Source: Flavobacteriaceae bacterium (GTDB lineage: Bacteria > Bacteroidota > Bacteroidia > Flavobacteriales > Flavobacteriaceae). From it: 35,808 nt of DNA. A program made the position numbers and the translations under genes. Positions 1-8,085 of this stretch are shown here, piece by piece. The notes beneath the pieces were generated by a model, which was not told where the DNA came from, ran no database searches, and saw nothing but the letters and a program-made list of their open reading frames with translations. Numbering within the stretch: position 1 is the first letter of the stretch; every line of letters begins with the position of its first letter. The DNA is taken from contig JALQVG010000021.1 in assembly GCA_023260435.1 (NCBI GenBank), forward strand, positions 1-35,808, written 5' to 3'.

Positions 1-36
1 ACCACCTGAAATTTAAGTCATTTAGGTAATGTTACT

Positions 37-44
37 TAAATTTG
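37..44 (+). promoter_or_regulatory. Putative Bacteroidota -7 element TAAATTTG upstream of the BspA-like gene
   Basis: Exact match to TAnnTTTG, 31 nt before the ATG at 76. Confidence 0.4.
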
Positions 45-75
45 TTAGCTTAGATTATTCTATGTTACTTATCAA

Positions 76-1272
76 ATGAACTCAGCTAAATCATCTACGA
101 TCCAGCTATTTTTATTAGTTGGTTTCTCCTTGGTGTCTGCACTGTCCAAGGCACAAAACACGAACTTTCTATATCGGGCAGATAACGGAAAAACCATTAT
201 TGCAGGACCCGAGGCAGAGACTGGCGGTTATTATACCTTAGACTCCATATCCTATTTGGTCGTTAACGACTCCTTGTTGAGAGAACTCGCCAAAGAACGC
301 AAGGACCTATCAAAAACAGTAACTACTCGAGTGACAGACATGAGTTTTTTATTGTTTAAATGGACAGACTTTAATCAAGATATTAGTCACTGGGACGTAG
401 GTCAGGTAACTGACTTTAGTTGGATGTTTGGTTACTTAGAAGTGTTTAATGGCGATTTGAGTCATTGGAACCTAAGCAGTGCCAAAACGCTTTCCGATAT
501 GTTCCACGGAACCCTTTCATTTCAAGGTGACCTAACCAACTGGGATGTCTCGAACGCAACGATGTTTAACGGCATGTTTCACAACAGCCATTACAACCAA
601 CCACTAAATAGCTGGGATACGAGTAACGCCATAAATACCAGTGGCATGTTTGACGACAATATTTTCTTCAATCAACCCTTGGATCAGTGGGACGTTTCCC
701 GAGTCGAAATGATGGGGGGTATGTTTGCAGAAGCGGTTGCCTTTAACCAAGATATCTCCAAATGGAATACATGTAATGCGCGTGATATGACCAATATGTT
801 TAGAAATGCGAACTCATTTACCGCAGATTTATCCGGATGGTGTGTGCCATTGATGGAGCAGAGGCCGGAGAATTTTGCCACTAAAAATTCCTTTAAAGAA
901 CCGAACTGGGGATACAACACAGCTGAATCTGTACCCTACAGCGCTACAGCTTTGGGGATTTTAGGAATCGCGGGTATAGGAGCAGCGGTGTGGATGATCC
1001 GTAAAAGGAAACAGAAAGTGACTGAGATAAGTATTGCCCAATCTTTGATTGAAAAAGCTAGATCTCTAGGTCGACAAGATCTATCCCGAGAAGAATTGGA
1101 CGAAGTATTTGGCATCGCCGACAAAGCCTTTGAAGCCCAAAAAGTGTATCGATCAAGAATGCTGAAAGATATAGAAACAAAACACCCAGGATTATTGCGC
1201 AGAGAAAGAGACCCAAAGGACAAAAGGTCTTATCGATACTTTATCCACATTGTTGATATAAGTAACAAGTAA
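76..1272 (+). CDS. BspA-like (DUF285) repeat surface protein with a TM helix and cytoplasmic tail
   Basis: N-terminal signal peptide. About seven ~25-aa repeats of the type 'FNQDIS.WDVS.V..M..MF..A'. TM segment 'ATALGILGIAGIGAAVWMI' followed by RKRK and a ~85-aa charged tail. Confidence 0.85.
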   Translation: MNSAKSSTIQLFLLVGFSLVSALSKAQNTNFLYRADNGKTIIAGPEAETGGYYTLDSISYLVVNDSLLRELAKERKDLSKTVTTRVTDMSFLLFKWTDFNQDISHWDVGQVTDFSWMFGYLEVFNGDLSHWNLSSAKTLSDMFHGTLSFQGDLTNWDVSNATMFNGMFHNSHYNQPLNSWDTSNAINTSGMFDDNIFFNQPLDQWDVSRVEMMGGMFAEAVAFNQDISKWNTCNARDMTNMFRNANSFTADLSGWCVPLMEQRPENFATKNSFKEPNWGYNTAESVPYSATALGILGIAGIGAAVWMIRKRKQKVTEISIAQSLIEKARSLGRQDLSREELDEVFGIADKAFEAQKVYRSRMLKDIETKHPGLLRRERDPKDKRSYRYFIHIVDISNK

Positions 1273-1279
1273 ATTTTAA

Positions 1280-2068
1280 ATGTTACCGATGAATAAAAAC
1301 ATATGGATTACCGGTGCTTCTTCCGGAATTGGCGCTGCATTGGCTGTTGAATTATCCGCTCAGGGACATCATCTTTTGCTCAGCTCACGCAGAGTGGAGG
1401 AACTAAAAAAAGTGCGAGAATCGTGCACCTATCCAGAACGCGTTCAAATTCTCACTATGGACATGGAAGATCCAGAAAGTCACCAAGCAATGGCTGATCA
1501 GGCATGGTCGTTGATGTCAGGCGTTGATGTGGTCATCCACAACGCTGGGGTAAGCCAACGGTCTCTGGCACATGAAACTGATTGGCGGGTCGATGAACGA
1601 TTGATGCGGATCAATTACTTGGGAACGGTATCTTTGACCAAAGCCCTTCTGGGTCGAATGTTGGATCGTGGTCGTGGACACTTTGTGGTGGTGACTAGTC
1701 TGACCGGAGTCATTCCATCCCCATATCGGTCTGGATATTCCGCCTCCAAACATGCCCTACATGGATTTTTTGACAGTTTGCGGGCGGAACTGGAAGACCA
1801 AGGGATTTCGGTTACTATAATAGCTCCTGGATTTGTGCAAACTCAGGTATCCGTAAATGCATTGACCGGTGATGGCACTTCACTCGGAGTGATGGACGAT
1901 GCGCAGGCTCGGGGAATTTCAGCACAACGTTGCGCTGCCGAGATTGTCCAGGCCATGAATCGACAAAAAAGAGAAGTATACGTTGGAAGAGAGTCCTATG
2001 CGGCTTATGTGAAAAGGTATATGCCTGGGCTTTTTGCCCGACTGATCAAAAAAGCTAAAGTGCGCTAG
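1280..2068 (+). CDS. SDR family NAD(P)-dependent oxidoreductase
   Basis: TGASSGIGAALA nucleotide-binding motif, HNAG, and catalytic YSASK. Confidence 0.93.
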   Translation: MLPMNKNIWITGASSGIGAALAVELSAQGHHLLLSSRRVEELKKVRESCTYPERVQILTMDMEDPESHQAMADQAWSLMSGVDVVIHNAGVSQRSLAHETDWRVDERLMRINYLGTVSLTKALLGRMLDRGRGHFVVVTSLTGVIPSPYRSGYSASKHALHGFFDSLRAELEDQGISVTIIAPGFVQTQVSVNALTGDGTSLGVMDDAQARGISAQRCAAEIVQAMNRQKREVYVGRESYAAYVKRYMPGLFARLIKKAKVR

Positions 2069-2082
2069 TGGGTCGGTCTGTT

Positions 2083-2748
2083 TTACAAAAACAAGTTGAG
2101 CATCAGAAAAAAAACAGCCTGAATGATCAGTAAACTGCTGGCAAACTCATGAGTATTGACTTGTTTAAGCTGTAGGTTAACGCGCAACAGAACAGCGCTA
2201 ACGACAAACCAGCACAGGTAATTAAACAAAGGGATATCCCCGTTACTCCAGGTCCAAAAGTCTAGTTTTACCGCTACAGGTTCTAAAATAAAATCGAAAA
2301 AAGTCGCTAAAGCTGCACCGCCAAGAACGACCATGGTGGTCGATGTTGCCCGTGACAACGGAATAGTTAATTTGTTTTTAATCAGCTCAATGCTGTGAAG
2401 CAAAAAAGATCCGGAGCAGTATACAATCACAAACCAATTAAGACCGATCAGCCAGGGTACTCCTAGAATTTTTGGTCCCAGTACTGGGCCGTACTGATAC
2501 TCGCCAAAAAGCAGACCAGTATTCACCCCAATGATCTCTGTCGCCATACTGATGACAAAGGCGATGGCAAAGGACAGCAAAAAGTTTTTGAGGGACTTTA
2601 GTTGGGTATTGGCCAGTAGTAAAAACATAAACAACAGCACCAAAGGTGTACTGCTGACAAACCAATCTTTATAAGGTGTAAAGAGAATACCCAACACGCC
2701 TGTAGCATGAAATAGCAGCGCTAAAAACAGGGGGTTAATTTTTTTCAT
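2083..2748 (-). CDS. cruF: Carotenoid biosynthesis protein (CruF/DUF422-like, putative carotenoid 1',2'-hydratase)
   Basis: Polytopic membrane protein with the 'EIIGVNTGLLFGEYQYGPVLGPKILGVPWLIGLNW' signature. Overlaps a CrtI/CrtD-type desaturase by 14 bp. Confidence 0.8.
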   Translation of the reverse strand: MKKINPLFLALLFHATGVLGILFTPYKDWFVSSTPLVLLFMFLLLANTQLKSLKNFLLSFAIAFVISMATEIIGVNTGLLFGEYQYGPVLGPKILGVPWLIGLNWFVIVYCSGSFLLHSIELIKNKLTIPLSRATSTTMVVLGGAALATFFDFILEPVAVKLDFWTWSNGDIPLFNYLCWFVVSAVLLRVNLQLKQVNTHEFASSLLIIQAVFFLMLNLFL

Positions 2749-4255
2749 GTACAGAATTATTCGGTGAAATATGCGTTTTGTATTTGTTTTGGACTAAATC
2801 CGATACTATGGCTGCTCCGGACAAACATAGCGGTATGCCGCCACCTGGATGTACGCTTCCACCTACAAAATACAGGCCATCAATAGCCTTGCTGTAGTTG
2901 GGATGCCTCATAAATGCTGACATCCTGCTGTTGGAACTAGTTCCGTACAGTGAACCCATATAGGAAGCTGTTTTTGACTCGATAGTCACGGGGCTAAGGA
3001 CTTCTGAAACGGTTATATAGGATTCGACTTGATCCCCCAATACCCTGTTTAATTTCTGGATAATCGCTTGACGATAAAACTGTTCCAATGCCGCCCAGTC
3101 TTGGCCGGTATTGGCGGGAACATTGATCATCACAAACCAGTTTTCTTTCCCTAAAGGAGCGTGAGCTCCTGGCTCCATTTTGTCCGTTATATTGACATAA
3201 ACGGTCGGATCAGCATACGGCAATCCTGTGTGAAAAATCGCTTCAAATTCTGCTCGGTAATCTTTGCTAAAAAAAATATTGTGCAACCCCAATGCGGGAA
3301 ATGATTTATTCATCCCCCAATAAAAAATAAGCGCGCTGCTACTTCTCTCCTGTTTTTTTACCTGTGCAGCCTTGATGTTGTTATTCAACAACTGTTTATA
3401 GGTGAAGTAGACATCCATATTGCTCACCACCACATGGGCCTGGTGAAACACCTCATTGACCAGCACGCCCTTTACACGATCATTTTCAACCACAATCTGC
3501 TTCACGGATTGACCCAATGAAAACTCAACCCCTGTTTTCAATGCTAAACGATATAGGGCATTCGTAATGCTGATCATGCCCCCTTTAGGATAATGAGCTC
3601 CCTCATTGTGTTCCAAATGCGCAATCAAAGAAAGCATGGCTGGAGCTTGGTAAGGATTGCTGCCGTTGTAGGTCGCAAATCGATTAAACAACTGAACTAA
3701 TTTGGGGGACTTAAACGAGGACTGGTTGTAGTCATTTAAGGATTTAAAAAGATAAGCCCATTTAAAGTTACTTATGGCTTTGAAAATTGGAGCTTTTGTT
3801 AGGGTCTGAACAGTGTGTAACGAATAGCTTAAAAAGATATTGGCTATGTTGCGATAGGCTAAAGATGCGCGATGAAGATACCTAGAGATATTTTCTGAGG
3901 GCTCATCTGTTTTTTCCAACAACTCTTTGGCAAATGCCTCTGAATCAGTAAAGGCTTTGATGCGCACGCCATCCTCATAAAAATAAGTACAGGCGACTTC
4001 AAGTTTTTCGTAGGAAAAGTAGGGTGCAATCGGCTCTTTGGCCAAGGCAAATAATTCTTCGATCAACCGAGGACTCGTAAATAAGCTCGGACCCGCGTCA
4101 AACTTAAATCCGTCGATTTCGAAATGGGTTAATTTCCCGCCGGGATAATCGTTTTTCTCAAAAACCTGAACGTTGAATCCTTGGAGCTGAAGCCTAATGG
4201 CCGTAGCTATTCCGCCCACACCTGCACCTATAACAATCGCTTTTTTTGAAGACAC
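2735..4255 (-). CDS. crtD: Phytoene desaturase-family protein (CrtI/CrtD-like; probably 1-hydroxycarotenoid 3,4-desaturase)
   Basis: N-terminal FAD motif 'AIVIGAGVGGIATAIRLQLQGFNVQVFEKNDYPGGKL'. C-terminal 'GLYFVGGSVHPGGGIPLCLSGA' typical of CrtI-family enzymes. Confidence 0.85.
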   Translation of the reverse strand: MSSKKAIVIGAGVGGIATAIRLQLQGFNVQVFEKNDYPGGKLTHFEIDGFKFDAGPSLFTSPRLIEELFALAKEPIAPYFSYEKLEVACTYFYEDGVRIKAFTDSEAFAKELLEKTDEPSENISRYLHRASLAYRNIANIFLSYSLHTVQTLTKAPIFKAISNFKWAYLFKSLNDYNQSSFKSPKLVQLFNRFATYNGSNPYQAPAMLSLIAHLEHNEGAHYPKGGMISITNALYRLALKTGVEFSLGQSVKQIVVENDRVKGVLVNEVFHQAHVVVSNMDVYFTYKQLLNNNIKAAQVKKQERSSSALIFYWGMNKSFPALGLHNIFFSKDYRAEFEAIFHTGLPYADPTVYVNITDKMEPGAHAPLGKENWFVMINVPANTGQDWAALEQFYRQAIIQKLNRVLGDQVESYITVSEVLSPVTIESKTASYMGSLYGTSSNSRMSAFMRHPNYSKAIDGLYFVGGSVHPGGGIPLCLSGAAIVSDLVQNKYKTHISPNNSVHEKN

Positions 4256-4335
4256 CTGGGATCAATATTATTGAGTGTACAAATTTAGACAACTTAGGAG
4301 CACCAAAACTTTATAGTTCATCATATTTTACGCAC

Positions 4336-4788
4336 TTATTGCGGGGCGGCAGAGGAGTGGTCACTGACGATCTTCCAAGTTCCCTCTATGCGGCGCAGCA
4401 ACAAGGTAAAGTATCCTGTGGGTGTATCGTCTTCTCTAGTCAAGGTATATCGACCGATCAGTTGAAGGGTATTTTCATCCCATTGGGTCATGCGCAAAAA
4501 ATCAAAATGCAATTTACCCATCGCAGCCCGATCGGGATAGCCCTTTACATATCCTGCCCATGTGTTTTCATAACCATAGGTAGGCCCGCGACCTCCCACA
4601 AAAACCAAATCATCGGAGACCCAGTATCCCTCCATAAATGCAGCTAAATCTCCCCTATTCCAAGCTGCTTCTTGGGCGCGCATCATCTGGGTCACGGCTT
4701 GGGCAACTTCGGGTTCTGGCGCAGACTGGGCCCTGAGGCTTTGTAAAAAAACAACAGAGAAAATGATGAGTACGTATAATTTATTCAT
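4336..4788 (-). CDS. NTF2-like / DUF4440 family secreted protein
   Basis: Signal peptide, then 'MMRAQEAAWNRGDLAAFMEGYW..D' and 'GTWKIVSDHSS', typical of the SnoaL/DUF4440 fold. Confidence 0.8.
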   Translation of the reverse strand: MNKLYVLIIFSVVFLQSLRAQSAPEPEVAQAVTQMMRAQEAAWNRGDLAAFMEGYWVSDDLVFVGGRGPTYGYENTWAGYVKGYPDRAAMGKLHFDFLRMTQWDENTLQLIGRYTLTREDDTPTGYFTLLLRRIEGTWKIVSDHSSAAPQ

Positions 4789-5665
4789 GGTGCTTGCTAA
4801 AGTACTGTTCTATAATTATTTTTTTGTTTTGGCGTACGTGAGCTAAATAGGCCTGAGCTACGGAAGATAGCTTTTTATTCTTTAGCCAGATCAACCTCCA
4901 ATTGGTGGTAATGGGGAGTCCAGGACTGTCAATGATATGCAACTGCCCCCGGTATAATTCATTTTTAATACCGATCACAGGTAAGATCGAATAACCCAAA
5001 CCGGCGATTACTGCTTGTTTTACCGCCTCGTTAGAGGTCAGCTTTAGCCCCTTTCTATCTGTGCGTTTGCTGAAATAATGATCCATAGCTACTCGGGTAG
5101 CCGAGCCTTCTTCTCGATAAATCAAAGGGCGATTAGGATCGAACTCAGTGGTATTTCCCACTAAGAACAATTGGTTTTGCATCAGCAACTCTTCTTCCAC
5201 GTCAAGTTGTGTAGGCAGAACCGAAACCAAAGCAAAATCTATCGCATTATCCGCTAGGCTCTTGATCACCTTAGTCTTGTTGGACACATCCATCGTCAAA
5301 TCAATACCGGGGTGATCTGCCAAAAAATCAGTCAGAAAATAGGGCATAACATACTTACCCGTGGAGGCAGATGAGATGCGCAACTTGCCCGCAATTAGAC
5401 CACTGTATTCTTTCGTTTTGTATTTAATGGCATCCGCTTCTTGCAAAATATTTTGTGCAATTTCTGCTATGGTTGTCCCAAAATCCGTGATGTACAGCTT
5501 TTTACCCAAGATCTCTACCAAAGGGAATTCGAACTGACGTTGAAAATTTTTCAACTGAATCGAAAGAGCAGGTTGGGTCATGTGCATGGCCTCGGCGGCC
5601 TTAGTGATGCTCTTATAACGTACTACCTCCGTAAATATCTGTAACTGATGCAATGTATAATTCAT
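4781..5665 (-). CDS. LysR family transcriptional regulator
   Basis: N-terminal wHTH 'LHQLQIFTEVVRYKSITKAAEAMHMTQPALSIQLKNFQRQF' plus a periplasmic-binding-like effector domain. Confidence 0.93.
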   Translation of the reverse strand: MNYTLHQLQIFTEVVRYKSITKAAEAMHMTQPALSIQLKNFQRQFEFPLVEILGKKLYITDFGTTIAEIAQNILQEADAIKYKTKEYSGLIAGKLRISSASTGKYVMPYFLTDFLADHPGIDLTMDVSNKTKVIKSLADNAIDFALVSVLPTQLDVEEELLMQNQLFLVGNTTEFDPNRPLIYREEGSATRVAMDHYFSKRTDRKGLKLTSNEAVKQAVIAGLGYSILPVIGIKNELYRGQLHIIDSPGLPITTNWRLIWLKNKKLSSVAQAYLAHVRQNKKIIIEQYFSKHHE

Positions 5666-5745
5666 AACATATATTTATGTCAAAGATATAAACGATATAT
5701 ATAAATATATGCTCAATTCATCATTTATTTGACAAAAAAGAACCG

Positions 5746-6585
5746 ATGCAATTCAAAAACAGAAAGATGGTCATCGCCACCATGCACGGGAAAGAAGCCG
5801 TCATCGCACCACTGTTTAAGAGACATTTTCAAGTACATCCCATCCTACCTAAAGACTGGAATTCAGATTTACTGGGAACGTTTAGTGGAGAAATCCCCAG
5901 AGTTGTGAGCCCTTTAGAGGCGCTGAGGATCAAGTGCGCACAAGCGATGAAAAATACGGACACCGATTTAGCGGTAGCCAGTGAGGGCTCGTTTGGTCCA
6001 CACCCAAGCATACCATTTATTCCAATAAATACTGAGGTAATGATGTTTGTGGACTTAAGAAATAAACTTGAGGTAACAGCCACAGTGCACTCGTTGGAAA
6101 CCAACTTCAACAGCCAAATGATTGAGGATCTTGAGGGGCTCGAGCTATTTATCAGGCAAACACAATTCCCCTCACATGGGCTGATCTTGAAAAGGCCACA
6201 TGGGGAGAAACCTGTTTTTCTCAAAGGGATTACCCAAGAAGATCAATTGAAAAAATACGTTCAAATACTGATTAATCAGGAAGGATCTGCCTGGGTGGAA
6301 ACCGATATGAGGGCAATGATGAATCCCTCACGCATGAAAACCATTGGTCAATGCGCAGAAAAGCTGGTATCCCATATACACATGAAATGCCCTCAATGCA
6401 AGACACCTGGATTTTCTCCAGATAAACCCCTTCATGGGCTGCCTTGTGCGCAGTGCGGACAACCCACTAGTTCTGTGATGGGTTGGCTTCATCGTTGCGC
6501 TCGTTGCGGATACCAACAATTGGAACACCATAAAGGGGGGAAACTTTTAGAAGATCCCGGGTATTGCACTTTTTGTAATCCATAA
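5746..6585 (+). CDS. DUF6671-like protein with C-terminal zinc-ribbon-like CxxC pairs
   Basis: 'MVIATMHGKEAVIAPLFKRHF..LLGTFSGEIPR..SPLEALRIKCAQAM...DLAVASEGSFGPHP' plus CPQC/CAQC/CARC/CTFC motifs. Confidence 0.7.
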   Translation: MQFKNRKMVIATMHGKEAVIAPLFKRHFQVHPILPKDWNSDLLGTFSGEIPRVVSPLEALRIKCAQAMKNTDTDLAVASEGSFGPHPSIPFIPINTEVMMFVDLRNKLEVTATVHSLETNFNSQMIEDLEGLELFIRQTQFPSHGLILKRPHGEKPVFLKGITQEDQLKKYVQILINQEGSAWVETDMRAMMNPSRMKTIGQCAEKLVSHIHMKCPQCKTPGFSPDKPLHGLPCAQCGQPTSSVMGWLHRCARCGYQQLEHHKGGKLLEDPGYCTFCNP

Positions 6586-6646
6586 ATATTAATTATATAA
6601 TACATAATAAACATATATAAAAATAAATCAACCCGATGTAACAACT

Positions 6647-6835
6647 TTGCCGCCAAAAATGAATCCACTCAAAAGATTTTTTATCTCATGCTTGCTAGCC
6701 CTGTGGCTGATCGCGCTCCTTTGGCTAGAAATAGATCTGTTTGCTGAGGCCTTTTGTGCCAGCTTTATCATCATAGTTGCTATGTGGATACGTGAGAGAA
6801 ACCTAAAACAACCCTATGAACAAACAAAAAATTAA
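6647..6835 (+). CDS. Small hydrophobic membrane protein, unknown function
   Basis: 62-aa ORF with two predicted TM stretches. Stop overlaps the next ORF by 20 nt, suggesting translational coupling. Confidence 0.55.
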   Translation: MPPKMNPLKRFFISCLLALWLIALLWLEIDLFAEAFCASFIIIVAMWIRERNLKQPYEQTKN

Positions 6836-7112
6836 ATCAAAAGTTTTGGACCTTTCACTGTTGGAAGGAAATTTTGAAAAAAAGGAATTGAACCAACTAC
6901 TCGTTCAATGGATTTCACAACAGATCAATCAGTGTAAAATAGATCGTTGGGCGGCCTGGGAAAGAAATCATCAGGTAGACACCACTGCTTTTGACTTACA
7001 AATCGAAAAATTGAGGGAACAGCGCACGATTATAGAATCGTACTTAAGCGGTATTGAGCCGACAAGCAAGGACAAGATTGCCGCGCAAATCAATGTTCAA
7101 CTTAAGGCTTAA
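6816..7112 (+). CDS. Small soluble protein of unknown function
   Basis: 98-aa ORF packed between the small membrane ORF and the SbtA-like gene. Charged, helical composition. Confidence 0.6.
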   Translation: MNKQKIKSKVLDLSLLEGNFEKKELNQLLVQWISQQINQCKIDRWAAWERNHQVDTTAFDLQIEKLREQRTIIESYLSGIEPTSKDKIAAQINVQLKA

Positions 7113-7117
7113 TCAAT

Positions 7118-8083
7118 TTGGAATGGAATTTATTGGCTGACAACTTCAGCAACCCTGCTTTACTTTTTTTTATACTTGGCTTGATGGCCGTTCAATTAAA
7201 AAGCGACCTGTCGATACCGGAACACTCCTCAAAATTCATCACTTTATACCTGTTGTTTTCAATTGGTTTTAGAGGTGGGCAAGAACTGGCCCACAGCTCT
7301 ATGGATGCTGAAATGATCGGGACATTGGCGGCGGGGATATTGGCCTCAGCACTCGTACCTCTCTACACGTTTTACCTGCTCAAAAGAAAATTAGGTATAG
7401 AAAATGCAGGAGCTATTGCTGCCTCTTACGGATCTGTCAGCGCGGTTACCTTCATCACTGCAGTTGCGTTTTTAGAGACACATCAGATTCACTTTGGCGG
7501 GCATATGGTGGCCGTAATGGCCTCTATGGAAGCGCCCGCTATTGTAACGGGAATGCTATTGATTTCCTTACATCGCGAAAAACAAGCCCATGAAATCCAC
7601 ATCTCGCAAACAGTCAAACACGCCTTTACCAACGGCAGTGTATTTCTGATTTTAGGGAGCTTGCTCATTGGGTACATAACCAGTGATGCTCAAGCAGAAG
7701 GTATCAAGCCATTTACCACGGATTTATTTAAAGGTTTCTTGGCGATATTTCTTTTGGATATGGGGATTACCAGCGGAAAAAAATTGAAATCCTTTTGGAA
7801 ACACGGTTGGTTTACCGTGGTGTTTGCCATTGGAATTCCCCTGATTAACGGATCGTTAATGGCCTTTGTCAGTGATCTATTTATGGCTTCTGAAGGAAAT
7901 CGATTGTTGTTATCCGTACTCGTAGCAAGCGCCTCATACATTGCCGTGCCGGCAGCCATGCGTCTGGCTGCGCCAAAAGCAAACCCAGGAATCTATATTC
8001 CCATGGCTTTAGCAGTAACCTTTCCGATGAATATTATCTTTGGAATACCCTGGTACCTCTACTTGATTCACCTAACCATATAA
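7118..8083 (+). CDS. Sodium-dependent bicarbonate transporter, SbtA family
   Basis: 'NPALLFFILGLMAVQLKSDLSIPE' N-terminus and internal 'AIAASYGSVSAVTFITA..MEAPAIVTGMLL', 'AFVSDLF..SASYIAVPAAMRLA'. These are SbtA-family hallmarks. Confidence 0.85.
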   Translation: MEWNLLADNFSNPALLFFILGLMAVQLKSDLSIPEHSSKFITLYLLFSIGFRGGQELAHSSMDAEMIGTLAAGILASALVPLYTFYLLKRKLGIENAGAIAASYGSVSAVTFITAVAFLETHQIHFGGHMVAVMASMEAPAIVTGMLLISLHREKQAHEIHISQTVKHAFTNGSVFLILGSLLIGYITSDAQAEGIKPFTTDLFKGFLAIFLLDMGITSGKKLKSFWKHGWFTVVFAIGIPLINGSLMAFVSDLFMASEGNRLLLSVLVASASYIAVPAAMRLAAPKANPGIYIPMALAVTFPMNIIFGIPWYLYLIHLTI

Positions 8084-8085
8084 GA

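Noticed and set aside
340-850. Tandem repeats possibly forming a DNA-level repeat array or CRISPR
   Set aside because: The periodicity is at the protein level (~25-aa BspA/DUF285 repeats). The nucleotide units are diverged and lack identical repeats with unique spacers.
4246-4647. 133-aa plus-strand ORF opposite the DUF4440 gene
   Set aside because: Antisense to a well-supported NTF2-like CDS, with no recognisable domain. Likely a spurious ORF.
5829-6224. 131-aa minus-strand ORF inside the DUF6671-like gene
   Set aside because: Fully antisense to a CDS with clear family motifs. No independent support.
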